The notes beneath the pieces are model-generated. The model made no database searches. It saw nothing but the letters and a program-made list of their open reading frames with translations, and had not been told where the DNA came from. This document shows, in pieces, positions 1 to 9,483 of a stretch of 64,000 nucleotides of DNA (positions within the stretch are counted from its first letter, which is position 1; the number at the start of each line of letters is the position of its first letter). The stretch is from Flavivirga eckloniae. Lineage in GTDB: Bacteria > Bacteroidota > Bacteroidia > Flavobacteriales > Flavobacteriaceae. The DNA lies in the NCBI RefSeq assembly GCF_002886045.1, contig NZ_CP025791.1, positions 2,867,001-2,931,000 of the forward strand. Reading direction: 5' to 3'. Made by a program: the position numbers and the translations under genes.

Positions 1-33
1 CAGTCAAAGTTAAAATTTGCAAACCAACTTTAC

Positions 34-41
34 TATTTTTG
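34..41 (+). promoter_or_regulatory. Candidate -7 promoter element for the PaaE-like gene
   Basis: The sequence TATTTTTG fits the Bacteroidota -7 consensus TAnnTTTG and lies 14 bases before the ATG at 56. A TTTG at 17-20 sits too close for an ideal -33 element, so only the -7 part is convincing. It favours the start at 56 over an upstream in-frame ATG at 17. Confidence 0.4.
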
Positions 42-55
42 TCAAAAATTTATAC

Positions 56-1111
56 ATGTCATCATTCCACAAACTTGCAGTTGCTTCAATAAATAGAGAA
101 ACTAACGAATCGATAAGCATTACTTTTAGTGTTCCTGAAAACTTAAAAGACACCTTTATTTTTAAGGCAGGGCAATACGTAACCCTAAAAACTGTAATTG
201 AAGGACATGATGTAAGAAGAGATTATTCCTTATGTGTTTCACCAAAAAGTGGCGAATTAAAGGTAGCCGTTAAAGCCGTAAAAGACGGTACTTTTTCATC
301 TTATGCCAACAACCAATTACAAGTGGGAGATATTCTGGAAGTTGCACCTCCAAAAGGACGTTTTGTTTTCGAACCAAACGATTCTAAAACAAAAAACATT
401 GCTGCGTTTGCCGCTGGCAGTGGTATTACACCCGTTTTAAGTATAATAAAATGCGCCTTAGAAGAAGAAGTTTATAGCAAAGTTATATTGGTTTACGGAA
501 ACAAAACTACCCAAGACACTATGTTTTTAAACGAGCTATTGGAACTTCAACACGAATATAAAGACCGTTTTTCTATACAATTTGTATTTAGCCAACAAGA
601 CAAAGAAGATGCCATTTTTGGTCGTATTGAAAAAAGCACGGTTAATTATGTTATGAAAAATGAGCATAAACACATAGATGTTGATGCTTTTTACCTTTGC
701 GGACCAGAAGCCATGATCCATACAGTTAAAGACGTTTTAACAGATCATGGTATTGATGAAAACCGTATACATTTCGAACTTTTTAAAGCTGCTAAGCCTG
801 CAGAAATACAAGAAGACATTGTTCCAAATGGAAAAACCAAAGTAACGGTTACTGTTGACGATGAGGAATCTACATTCGAAATGTCTCAAAAGCAAACTGT
901 TCTTGAAGCTGCTTTAGATGAAGATATTGATGCTCCTTATTCTTGTCAAGGTGGTATTTGCAGTAGTTGTTTGGCCCGCATAAAAGAAGGCGAAGCAACT
1001 ATGAGGCAAAATAATATTCTAACCGAAAACGAAGTTGCAGAAGGCTTAATCTTAACGTGCCAGGCACACCCCACTTCACCAACTCTTATTATAGACTTCG
1101 ATGATGTTTAA
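56..1111 (+). CDS. PaaE-like FAD/[2Fe-2S] NAD(P)H oxidoreductase
   Basis: The product is 351 residues. It has three parts: an N-terminal FAD-binding barrel with the RxYS signature (RRDYSL, about residue 55), a central NAD(P)-binding domain (GSGITPVLSII), and a C-terminal plant-type ferredoxin domain with cysteines in CQGGICSSC and a fourth in LTCQAHP. This architecture passes electrons from NAD(P)H through flavin and a [2Fe-2S] cluster to a partner oxygenase or similar enzyme. PaaE of the phenylacetyl-CoA epoxidase is the best-known member. No other paa gene is visible, so the physiological partner is unknown and a general ferredoxin reductase role is equally possible. The ATG at 56 is preferred because the 13 extra residues from the ATG at 17 fall outside the domain and would cover the candidate promoter. 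Confidence 0.85.
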   Translation: MSSFHKLAVASINRETNESISITFSVPENLKDTFIFKAGQYVTLKTVIEGHDVRRDYSLCVSPKSGELKVAVKAVKDGTFSSYANNQLQVGDILEVAPPKGRFVFEPNDSKTKNIAAFAAGSGITPVLSIIKCALEEEVYSKVILVYGNKTTQDTMFLNELLELQHEYKDRFSIQFVFSQQDKEDAIFGRIEKSTVNYVMKNEHKHIDVDAFYLCGPEAMIHTVKDVLTDHGIDENRIHFELFKAAKPAEIQEDIVPNGKTKVTVTVDDEESTFEMSQKQTVLEAALDEDIDAPYSCQGGICSSCLARIKEGEATMRQNNILTENEVAEGLILTCQAHPTSPTLIIDFDDV

Positions 1112-1138
1112 AACATCAACTATCTGTTAATTTTATCC

Positions 1139-1183
1139 CAAACAAAAACGTTTTAAATTCTTACGATTTTGTTTGAATTTTTC
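1139..1183 (+). terminator. Rho-independent terminator after the PaaE-like gene
   Basis: Arms at 1139-1150 (CAAACAAAAACG) and 1164-1175 pair over 12 bases with one mismatch around a 13-base loop. The stem is followed by AATTTTTCTTC. It starts 28 bases after the stop at 1111 and separates this gene from the SusC locus. Confidence 0.6.
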
Positions 1184-1186
1184 TTC

Positions 1187-1218
1187 ATTTATAGCTATAA
1201 ATGATCATTTGATATAGC
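1187..1218. promoter_or_regulatory. Nested palindromes upstream of susC, possible operator
   Basis: This lies in the 297-base gap 1112-1408. A perfect 16-base palindrome, ATTTATAGCTATAAAT (1187-1202), overlaps a perfect 12-base palindrome, AAATGATCATTT (1199-1210). The second is flanked by inverted arms GCTATA (1194-1199) and TATAGC (1213-1218). It could bind a dimeric regulator such as the AraC-type output of the hybrid sensor encoded at 9484. The rest of the gap is T-rich with a short CAG run near 1228; no convincing TAnnTTTG element was found there. In AT-rich DNA part of this symmetry could be chance. Confidence 0.35.
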
Positions 1219-1408
1219 CGACAAACAGCAGCAGCAGCCCGCTAATCGATTATAAACAAAGAGATTAATTTATTTTCTTTTTTATTTGTGTAGGATTTTT
1301 ACTACTATTGTTTTGTTCTCTAGTTATAAGGATTTGTTCATTTGGATCATGGTTCAAATTATTGTTTAGGTAGTTTTCATAACTAATTAAAATTAAACTT
1401 AAACGTGT

Positions 1409-4400
1409 ATGAAATTATTAAAACTACTTAAGCAAAAATGCCAACATCGCATTTTTATGTTAACCATGGTTTGGTTAGCAGGAATATCCGTTGGACACTC
1501 TCAAAACACTATTACTGGTACTGTAAAAGATGAGTCTAACCAGCCATTAGCAGGTGCCAATGTAATAGTTAAGGGGACAAGTATTGGTTCTCAAACAGAT
1601 TTTGATGGACTCTTTTCTATTTCAGCAGCAAACAACGAAACAATAGTTGTTAGCTATTTGGGGTATGTTACCCAAGAAGTTCCTGTGGGAGGAAGAAGTA
1701 AAATTGATGTTATCTTAGTTGAGGACGCTAGTCAATTAGAAGAAATTGTAATTGTTGGTTACGGTTCCCAAAAGAAAAGTGACCTTACTGGAGCTGTTGC
1801 ATCAGTCAGCGGTAAAGACATCGACAACTTTACCTTCACAGATGCTTCTCAAGCCTTGCAAGGTAGAATGGCAGGGGTTAGCGTACAATCTTCAGGTGGT
1901 TCACCGGGAGCTTCTGCTAACATTACTATTAGAGGTACATCTACATTTACAGATATTGGCCCCTTATTTGTAATTGACGGTATGATAACAGGTAATATGA
2001 ATACCGTTAACCCGGGAGATATAGATACCATCTCTGTTTTAAAAGATGCTTCTGCATTAGCCATTTATGGTTCTCGAGCAGCAAATGGTGTTGTTATAAT
2101 CACTACCAAAAAAGGAACTAAAGGAAAAGTTAGTATTAATTTAGACACAAGCTATGGTGTGCAAAAAGTTATTAATACTTTCGATTGGGCTAACGCAAGA
2201 CAATATGCAGATATTGTAAATGAAGCTAATGACAACGATGGTACTGCAAGATTCCCTGCTAACGACACTCAGTTTGACCCAAACTACAGCAGTGATTTAT
2301 ATGGTGAATCCTTAAGAACAGCTTCTGTTCAGAATACTAATCTAAGTATTTCTGGTGGTGGAGAAAACACTCTTTTTGGCTTGTCTCTTAATCACTATTT
2401 TCAGGAAGGAGTCGTGAAATTTTCCGATTTTGAAAGAACTACCGCTAGAGCCAACGGAAGTTTTACCAAAGGAAGATTTAAACTAGAGAGTACTATAGGA
2501 TTAACAAGAACAGTTAATAACCCGAACCCGTTCTTTAACAGGGAAAGAAACCTCATTCCAACCATAAGACTGCGAAATGATGCAGGTGAATGGAGCGCAA
2601 GCGACCTGGAAGCCAGAGGTATTAGCGGCACTCCTGCCGGTTTTTATGGTCCTGGTACTTTGGCTAACGAATTAGCACTAGCTGCACTTGAAGATAGAAC
2701 AGTTACAAGAAATACTGTATTAGGGAATGTAACAGGTTCTTTTGAAATCTTTGATGGCCTAACTTATAAACTAAATGCAGGAATAGAATCATATACAGAT
2801 AACAACTACAGATTCAGTCCAGACGAACAAGTAATTTACGATGGTACTACAAGAGCAAATTCTGAATTAACGGAAAGAAACACAGTTTTCTTATCAACCT
2901 TAATTGAGCACACTCTAAATTACAATAAGACTTTTGGTAAGCATACTGTCGATCTTATAGGAGGTACTACCGAGCAGGTAAATAAAATAAGAACGTTAGG
3001 TGCTACCTCTATAAACTTCCCGAATAATGACGTACGTGTTGTTTCTGCAGGTGAAGTACAAAGTGCCATCTCTCAGGAAGCCACTTCTGTTATTCAATCG
3101 TATTTCGGTAGACTTAATTATACTTTCGATAACAGGTATATCTTAACAGCATCAATACGTAGAGATGGTTCTTCTCTGTTTAAAGATGGTTTAAGATGGG
3201 GTAATTTCCCTTCTGCCGCAATAGGTTGGAATATTAGTAACGAACCGTTTATGGAAGACTTTGATGCTTTAAAAAACATTAAACTTAGAGCAGGTTATGG
3301 TGAAGTAGGTTCAAATAATGTGGCTTTTTATCAAACAGATGCTGTTCTAAATCTATTTAGTGATTATGTAGTAGGTGATGGCCAAGATAGAGTTAATGGA
3401 TATGCCATAACAAATAGTGTGAATCCATTTATAACGTGGGAAACTACAAAAACCACAAATATTGGTCTGGAATTTAGTGCTTTAAGCAATAAGTTAAATG
3501 TTACTATGGACTATTTCATTAAAGAATCTGAAGATATTCTTCTTGCCATTCCGCTTTCATTTATTACAGGAACAGGGAATGATGTTCCAAGAAATGTAGG
3601 AAACATAGAGAATAAAGGGTTTGAATTTTTGGCAACTTATCGTGACCAAATAGGCGATTTATCTTTTAGCGCAACAGGTAATTTCTCTATTTTAAATAAT
3701 GAAGTGACTTCGCTAGGTGGTGGGTCACCAATTAATCAAGGTTCTTTTACCTCTAATACAATATTTAGTACACGAACTGATGTAGGACAGCCTGTAGGTT
3801 CTTTTTATGGCTATGTACTTGATGGTATTTACCAAACAGATGCAGAAGCTACAGCAGCTAACGATCAGCCTGGAAACCCAAGAGCGGGTGATTTAAAATT
3901 TAAAGATATAGGTGGTCCAGACGGAAGTGGTCCTGATGGTATGATTGATGAAAACGACCAAACGTATTTAGGAAATCCTGCTCCAGATTTTGAATATGGA
4001 ATCAACTTGACAGCAGAGTACAAAAACTTCGATTTAAGCTTATTCTTTAACGGTGTTTCAGGTAATACTATTTTAAACGGTACTAAGTACAGAGGTTATT
4101 TCGATACAGACGGTAATTACCTTGCCGATGCATTAAATGCCTGGACACCTTCGAACACCAATACAAGTATTCCTAGAAACACACAATCTGATCCTGGATT
4201 CAACCGTAGAATGTCAACATTTTATTTAGAAAACGGAGCCTATTTCCGTTTAAGAAATGCTCAAATAGGATATTCAATTCCAAGTTCTATTCTGGACAAA
4301 ATAAAATTAGAGAAAATCAGATTCTATTTGTCTGCAATTAATCTATTTACTATTACAGACTATACAGGGTACTACCCAGAGGTAGGAAGAAACAACAGAG

Positions 4401-4519
4401 GGGCTGGTCAAGATCAGGACATTTTAACCAACAGCACGACCTTATTTAATAGAGGTGTAGATGAAGGGTCTTATCCTACACCAAGAACTTTTCAACTTGG
4501 TTTACAAGTTTCTTTTTAA
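1409..4519 (+). CDS. SusC/RagA-family TonB-dependent outer-membrane receptor
   Basis: The product is 1036 residues. A signal peptide ends near GHSQ (about residue 32). A carboxypeptidase-D-regulatory-like domain follows (ITGTVKDESNQPLAGANVIVKG), then the SusC linker with VIVGYGSQKKSDLTGAV, a plug domain (about 115-230), and a long beta barrel ending in the aromatic terminus GLQVSF typical of BAM-inserted proteins. SusC proteins import oligomers across the outer membrane using TonB energy, with the SusD lid encoded immediately downstream. The start ATG gives a good signal peptide. The gap to susD is only 10 bases, so the two are co-transcribed. The substrate cannot be read from the sequence, and no glycanase accompanies the pair. 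Confidence 0.95.
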   Translation: MKLLKLLKQKCQHRIFMLTMVWLAGISVGHSQNTITGTVKDESNQPLAGANVIVKGTSIGSQTDFDGLFSISAANNETIVVSYLGYVTQEVPVGGRSKIDVILVEDASQLEEIVIVGYGSQKKSDLTGAVASVSGKDIDNFTFTDASQALQGRMAGVSVQSSGGSPGASANITIRGTSTFTDIGPLFVIDGMITGNMNTVNPGDIDTISVLKDASALAIYGSRAANGVVIITTKKGTKGKVSINLDTSYGVQKVINTFDWANARQYADIVNEANDNDGTARFPANDTQFDPNYSSDLYGESLRTASVQNTNLSISGGGENTLFGLSLNHYFQEGVVKFSDFERTTARANGSFTKGRFKLESTIGLTRTVNNPNPFFNRERNLIPTIRLRNDAGEWSASDLEARGISGTPAGFYGPGTLANELALAALEDRTVTRNTVLGNVTGSFEIFDGLTYKLNAGIESYTDNNYRFSPDEQVIYDGTTRANSELTERNTVFLSTLIEHTLNYNKTFGKHTVDLIGGTTEQVNKIRTLGATSINFPNNDVRVVSAGEVQSAISQEATSVIQSYFGRLNYTFDNRYILTASIRRDGSSLFKDGLRWGNFPSAAIGWNISNEPFMEDFDALKNIKLRAGYGEVGSNNVAFYQTDAVLNLFSDYVVGDGQDRVNGYAITNSVNPFITWETTKTTNIGLEFSALSNKLNVTMDYFIKESEDILLAIPLSFITGTGNDVPRNVGNIENKGFEFLATYRDQIGDLSFSATGNFSILNNEVTSLGGGSPINQGSFTSNTIFSTRTDVGQPVGSFYGYVLDGIYQTDAEATAANDQPGNPRAGDLKFKDIGGPDGSGPDGMIDENDQTYLGNPAPDFEYGINLTAEYKNFDLSLFFNGVSGNTILNGTKYRGYFDTDGNYLADALNAWTPSNTNTSIPRNTQSDPGFNRRMSTFYLENGAYFRLRNAQIGYSIPSSILDKIKLEKIRFYLSAINLFTITDYTGYYPEVGRNNRGAGQDQDILTNSTTLFNRGVDEGSYPTPRTFQLGLQVSF

Positions 4520-4529
4520 AAAATAAAAT

Positions 4530-6101
4530 ATGAAAAACATGAAAAAATTAAAGAATTCATTTAAAATTGTGTTTGTCTTACTTGCTGTTTGTTTAATGAA
4601 TTTGAACTGTTCGGAAGACAAACTCAACCAGGTAAACCCAAATTCAATAACTCCAACCTCCTTCTGGCAAAATGAAACGGATGCCACTAAGGGTATTTAC
4701 GGAGCTTATGCACCATTTACTCATATTTGGTATTATACCAGATTTGAGGTTTTTACGTCCGACTATAGAGACGATGTTATTAACGGATTTAATACCTCAG
4801 AAAGAACAGCTGTAGGATACTTTAGTGGTACTTCCGATAGTAATGCTACATTCTGGGTATGGCAAGCCATGTTTCAAGGTGTAGCCAGAGCAAATGAAGT
4901 GATCTTCCATGTACCAAACATAGAAGATATGGATACTACATTGAGGGATAATATTATTGGTGAAGCCTATTTTATTAGAGCTTTTAATTACTTCAATCTT
5001 TTAAATAGCTGGAGAAATATACCAATAATTACATTACCAATATCGGAAATAGATGACCCTACAGCAATTCCTCAAGCAGATCCTAATGATGTATGGGCAC
5101 AAATAGAGTCTGACTTACAAAATGCCCAAAACTTATTGCCAGCATCATGGCCGGCAGATCAGAAAGGACGTGTTACATCTGGCTCAGCTACAGGTATATT
5201 AGGTAAAGCATATTTGTACCAACAAAAACATGCAGAGGCTAAAGCAGAGTTTGCTAAAGTAATGGGAGGAGCTTATTCTCTTATGGACGACTATGCCGCT
5301 AATTTTACCGAAGAGTTTGAAAACAATGCAGAATCACTATTCGAAATTCAAATGGTTTCTGATGGTAATACCGGATGGGGAGCAGATAGAGATAATTCAG
5401 GAAAAGGTTCCGGGTACCAACCAGATTTAGCTCCTACAGCCTTTACAGGTCAAAACGGAATGCGAGTAAATCAATGGGCTTTAGATTTGTTTTTAGATGA
5501 GCAAACTATAAATGGAGAAATTGACCCTAGAACTTTTACAACCTTCTTTTGGAACTCAAGTGAAACAACGACTTATGAAGGTAAAGTACTGGCTTCAAGA
5601 TCTTACGAAAATGCAACGTATGAAGAGGCATATTCTGCTGCTGGAACCAATATTTTTGGAAACAAATGGCAAGATTGGGAGTTTAATGGTAGAGAACATT
5701 CTCTTGACGGCGGATGGCACGGTGCAGGTAACAACTTAAGAATTTTAAGATACGCAGATGTATTATTAATGTTTGCAGAAGCAGAATTTATGCTTAACGG
5801 TTCTACTGCAGCAGCGTTAGATGCCATTAATCAAGTACGAGCTAGAGTTGATATGCCTCCTCACGCTTCCATTACAATGCAAGACATAGAAGATGAACGT
5901 ATAAAAGAATTAACATTTGAGCGTACTAGATACTTTGATTTATTAAGATGGGGTAGAGTTAAATCTAGAATTGTAGATAACCCTGATTTCAAATCAGAAA
6001 GTGCTAGAACCGATGCCTATAAACCTGGAAGAGAATACATTGCGATTCCAGAAAATGATATCGTTAGAAACCCAAGTTGGGATCAAAACGAAGGGTATTA
6101 A
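4530..6101 (+). CDS. SusD/RagB-family surface nutrient-binding lipoprotein
   Basis: The product is 523 residues. The N-terminal segment is hydrophobic and ends in MNLNC, with Cys27 the likely lipidated residue. It is followed by SEDK, acidic residues resembling the lipoprotein surface-export signals of Bacteroidota. TPR-like helices typical of SusD occupy the middle. The C-terminal part has the family pattern RYADVLLMFAEAEFM, INQVRARVDMP and ERTRYFDLLRWGR. SusD forms the hinged lid over the SusC barrel and captures ligand at the surface. A second in-frame ATG three codons later is an alternative start. A strong hairpin follows 30 bases after the stop. Confidence 0.93.
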   Translation: MKNMKKLKNSFKIVFVLLAVCLMNLNCSEDKLNQVNPNSITPTSFWQNETDATKGIYGAYAPFTHIWYYTRFEVFTSDYRDDVINGFNTSERTAVGYFSGTSDSNATFWVWQAMFQGVARANEVIFHVPNIEDMDTTLRDNIIGEAYFIRAFNYFNLLNSWRNIPIITLPISEIDDPTAIPQADPNDVWAQIESDLQNAQNLLPASWPADQKGRVTSGSATGILGKAYLYQQKHAEAKAEFAKVMGGAYSLMDDYAANFTEEFENNAESLFEIQMVSDGNTGWGADRDNSGKGSGYQPDLAPTAFTGQNGMRVNQWALDLFLDEQTINGEIDPRTFTTFFWNSSETTTYEGKVLASRSYENATYEEAYSAAGTNIFGNKWQDWEFNGREHSLDGGWHGAGNNLRILRYADVLLMFAEAEFMLNGSTAAALDAINQVRARVDMPPHASITMQDIEDERIKELTFERTRYFDLLRWGRVKSRIVDNPDFKSESARTDAYKPGREYIAIPENDIVRNPSWDQNEGY

Positions 6102-6130
6102 TTGTTAATAGAGTTAGTTGGTTTTTAATA

Positions 6131-6160
6131 AAAGGAATCATTTTAAAAAATGATTCCTTT
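6131..6160 (+). terminator. Hairpin between susD and the FG-GAP lipoprotein gene
   Basis: AAAGGAATCATTTT (6131-6144) is perfectly complementary to 6147-6160, and the 3' arm ends in TTT followed by TATATCTATT. It sits between the susD stop (6101) and the next ATG (6176). It could end most transcripts after susCD, or act as an mRNA-stabilising hairpin that sets the ratio of susCD to the downstream gene. Confidence 0.55.
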
Positions 6161-6175
6161 TATATCTATTTCTTT

Positions 6176-9100
6176 ATGAAAAAAACATTTCTTCTCATAG
6201 TAATTTCTATCAGTATTTATTCTTGTAAAAAAGAATCCACAAATTCTGATCCTACACATTTTAAAGAGTTACTTCCCAAATCTTCAGGAGTTACTTTTTC
6301 CAATAATATTATTGAAAACGATACACTAAATTATTTTGACTTTCCTTTTCTTTATTTAGGAAGTGGTGTGTCATCTGGAGACATCAATAATGATGGCTTA
6401 CCAGACCTATATTTTACCGGTAACCTGGTTCCTAATAAACTCTACTTAAACAAAGGAAACCTCAAATTTGAAGACATTACAGAATCTGCTGGTGTAAGCG
6501 GGGATTCTAGGTGGTATTCCGGAACCACCATGGCAGATGTAAACAATGATGGATTTTTAGACATTTATCTAAGTGTATCTGGAAAATCCGGAAACTTTGC
6601 AAATCAGCTATTTATAAATAATGGGGATAATACATTCTCAGAACAAGCGGAATCTTATGGTATTGCTGACAAAAGCAAATCAATACAATCAACTTTTTTC
6701 GATTATAATAACGACGGATTCTTAGACCTATTTGTTGCAAATTACCCCATAGTATTAGTGAGTATGGGAAATATGTATTACAAAAGAAAAATGGATAACA
6801 ATAGGTTTGAAGACTCTGGGCATTTATATAAAAATAATGGCGATGGTACATTTACAGATGTAACTACTGCTGCGGGAGTACAACGCTTCGGACTTACTTT
6901 AGGCATTGTTGCCTCCGATTTTAATAATGATGGGTTTAAAGACCTTTATCTCTCAAACGATTTTAATGTACCCGATTACTTATATCTTAACAATGGTGAC
7001 GGTACATTTAACGAAGTATCTAATAAAGCTGCCAGGCATACCTCTATGTTTGGAATGGGCATAGATGCTTCCGATTTTAATAATGATGGTCTTATTGATG
7101 TATTACAGGTAGACATGACCGCAGAAGATTACAGCCGATCTAAAACCAATATGGCTAGTATGAACCCAAAAACCTTTTATGAAGCTGTTGATTTAGGTTT
7201 TAATCATCAATACATGCAAAACTCATTGCAACTCAATAATGGCATAAACAATGAAAAACTTCCAATGCTCAGTGATATTTCGAGATTTGCCGGAATGGCA
7301 ACTACAGATTGGAGCTGGGGGGCTTTATTTGCCGATTTCGATAACGATGGTTGGAAAGATGTATTTATTACTAATGGTGTAAAACGCGATGTTAATAACA
7401 ATGATGTTAACGAGGAATATAAAAACCAAAGGCTTTTTGGCCTCAAAAAAGATTTAGATTACACAAAATTACCCAGTACACCTATTGCAAACTATGCGTA
7501 CAAAAACAATGGTGATTTCACCTTTACTAAAGTTACAAAAGATTGGCAATTAAACAAAAAAGGGTTCTCAAATGGGTTTACTTCTGTAGATTTAGATAAT
7601 GACGGGGATCTCGACCTTGTTATAAATAACATGGATGATCATGCATCGATTTACACCAATGAAACTCAAAAATCCAAGAACAATTATTTAAAAATTAAAC
7701 TTAATGGATCTACCAAAAACCCTTTTGGTTTTGGTGCTAAAGTTAAAGTAAAGACCAGTAGTTTTGAACAAACTCAGGAACTCACTACTACAAGAGGTTA
7801 TCAATCCAGTATAGAGCCTATTTTTCATTTTGGTATTGGAGCATCAAAAATTATAGAAGAATTAAAAATCACATGGCCAAACGGAAATGAGCAGGTCTTA
7901 GAAAAGATTAAACCAAATCAATTACTAGAAATCGATTTTAAAGATAGCCATTCAACACAAAAAGAGGCTATTTCAAAAAGCCATTTTAAAGATATAACTG
8001 ATTCATCTGGCATTAATTTTTCCCATAAAGAGAACTTTTATAATGATTTTGAATTCGAACCTTTACTTCCCCACAGATATTCCAACTCAGGTTCTGCTCT
8101 TGCTGTTGGTGATGTAAATGGAGATGGATTAGAGGACTTTTTTATTGGTAATGCTTCTGGTAGTTCTGGCGCATTATATATTCAAAATAACGATAACACA
8201 TTCCAACTAACCGAAGGTCCTTGGAATGAAGATGCACAGTATGAAGACACTGGTGCTTTATTGTTTGATGCAGATAATGATAATGATTTGGATTTGTATG
8301 TTGTAAATGGAGGTAATGACAAGAGTAAACCGCACACCGAGTATCAAGACAGATTATATATCAATACCGCCAATGGTTTTATTAAAACAGAAAGTACATT
8401 ACCCGAGATTACTGCAAGTGGACAAAATGTAATTGCAGGAGATTATGATAAAGACGGCGACTTAGATTTATTTGTAGGCGGTAGAATAACGCCTGGAAAA
8501 TACCCTTATCCTGCACAAAGCTATATTTTAAGAAATGACGGTGGAAAAGATACCGATTTAAAGTTTACAAATGTAACCTTAGATTTGGCTCCAGATTTAA
8601 ATAAAGCCGGTTTAGTTACCAGCGCTATATGGGATGATTATAATAAGGATGGTAAATTAGATTTAATCGTTACCGGAGAATGGATGCCAATAAGGTTCTT
8701 TAAGAATATGGGGGCAAAATTTGTAGAAGAGACGAAAAAACTCGGTTCTGGAAACTATACCGGGTGGTGGTATAGTATTGAAAAGCTTGATGTAGATAAC
8801 GATGGCGACATGGATTACTTAGCAGGAAACCTAGGGTTAAACTACAAGTACAAAGCAAGTAAAAAGGAACCCTTTCAGGTTTATGCTAATGATTTTGATG
8901 AAAATGGATCATCAGACATCGTTTTAAGCTATGAAAAAAATGGAAAAAAACTACCTTTAAGAGGTAGAGAATGTTCATCGCAACAAATACCAGCTATTAA
9001 AAAGAGGTTTGAAACTTTTGAATCTTTTGCCAATGCGGACTTAATTGATATTTACGGAGAAGGCATGCTAAAAGGATCTTTAAGCTATTCTGCGAATACC

Positions 9101-9475
9101 TTTGCACACCATTTAATAAAAAATAATGGGGATGGTACCTTTAATTTTATTAAATTGCCTAATCGCTCCCAATTCTCATCAATAAACAAATTTGTCAGTC
9201 TTGACTATAATGGTGACGAATTCCCAGATTTATTAATTGGAGGTAACTTATACGGAGCAGAAGTTGAGACCCCACGCAATGATGCTAGCTTAACAAGCGT
9301 TTTACAAGGAAGCGCAGATGGCTTCTCTGTATTAAGTTCAGAAAATACCGGGTTGTTCGTTGATGGAGAAATCAAAGAAATTAAACCAATCCATTTAGGA
9401 AAAAACAAGACTCCAGCATTCCTAATAGCCCCTAACAACCATGCCTTAAAATTATTGGTTCTAAATAAAAATTAG
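6176..9475 (+). CDS. Large FG-GAP/VCBS-repeat and ASPIC/UnbV lipoprotein (CRTAC1-like)
   Basis: The product is 1099 residues. It has a short lipoprotein signal with lipobox IYSC (Cys near 17). A first set of at least seven FG-GAP/VCBS units carries calcium-loop motifs such as DINNDGLPD, DFNNDGFKD and DLDNDGDLD (residues about 65-500). An ASPIC/UnbV domain (about 505-590) contains FGFGAKVKVK and TTRGYQSS. A second set follows (DVNGDGLED, DYDKDGDLD, DYNKDGKLD, DVDNDGDMD). This predicts a Ca-binding beta-propeller surface protein. Such proteins often sit beside SusC/D pairs in Flavobacteriia and may bind ligand or assist uptake, but no activity is established from sequence. The ATG at 6176 is chosen because it begins the lipoprotein signal; longer in-frame reading back to 6077 overlaps susD and has no signal. 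The gap to the regulator gene is 8 bases. Confidence 0.85.
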   Translation: MKKTFLLIVISISIYSCKKESTNSDPTHFKELLPKSSGVTFSNNIIENDTLNYFDFPFLYLGSGVSSGDINNDGLPDLYFTGNLVPNKLYLNKGNLKFEDITESAGVSGDSRWYSGTTMADVNNDGFLDIYLSVSGKSGNFANQLFINNGDNTFSEQAESYGIADKSKSIQSTFFDYNNDGFLDLFVANYPIVLVSMGNMYYKRKMDNNRFEDSGHLYKNNGDGTFTDVTTAAGVQRFGLTLGIVASDFNNDGFKDLYLSNDFNVPDYLYLNNGDGTFNEVSNKAARHTSMFGMGIDASDFNNDGLIDVLQVDMTAEDYSRSKTNMASMNPKTFYEAVDLGFNHQYMQNSLQLNNGINNEKLPMLSDISRFAGMATTDWSWGALFADFDNDGWKDVFITNGVKRDVNNNDVNEEYKNQRLFGLKKDLDYTKLPSTPIANYAYKNNGDFTFTKVTKDWQLNKKGFSNGFTSVDLDNDGDLDLVINNMDDHASIYTNETQKSKNNYLKIKLNGSTKNPFGFGAKVKVKTSSFEQTQELTTTRGYQSSIEPIFHFGIGASKIIEELKITWPNGNEQVLEKIKPNQLLEIDFKDSHSTQKEAISKSHFKDITDSSGINFSHKENFYNDFEFEPLLPHRYSNSGSALAVGDVNGDGLEDFFIGNASGSSGALYIQNNDNTFQLTEGPWNEDAQYEDTGALLFDADNDNDLDLYVVNGGNDKSKPHTEYQDRLYINTANGFIKTESTLPEITASGQNVIAGDYDKDGDLDLFVGGRITPGKYPYPAQSYILRNDGGKDTDLKFTNVTLDLAPDLNKAGLVTSAIWDDYNKDGKLDLIVTGEWMPIRFFKNMGAKFVEETKKLGSGNYTGWWYSIEKLDVDNDGDMDYLAGNLGLNYKYKASKKEPFQVYANDFDENGSSDIVLSYEKNGKKLPLRGRECSSQQIPAIKKRFETFESFANADLIDIYGEGMLKGSLSYSANTFAHHLIKNNGDGTFNFIKLPNRSQFSSINKFVSLDYNGDEFPDLLIGGNLYGAEVETPRNDASLTSVLQGSADGFSVLSSENTGLFVDGEIKEIKPIHLGKNKTPAFLIAPNNHALKLLVLNKN

Positions 9476-9483
9476 ATTAACTA

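Noticed and set aside
1225-1240. Short CAG run upstream of susC as a possible phase-variable repeat
   Set aside because: Only about four units are present and they lie outside any reading frame, too few to support slippage switching.
6077-6175. Extended N-terminus for the FG-GAP lipoprotein
   Set aside because: It overlaps susD, includes the hairpin in coding sequence, and would bury the lipoprotein signal; the ATG at 6176 begins it properly.
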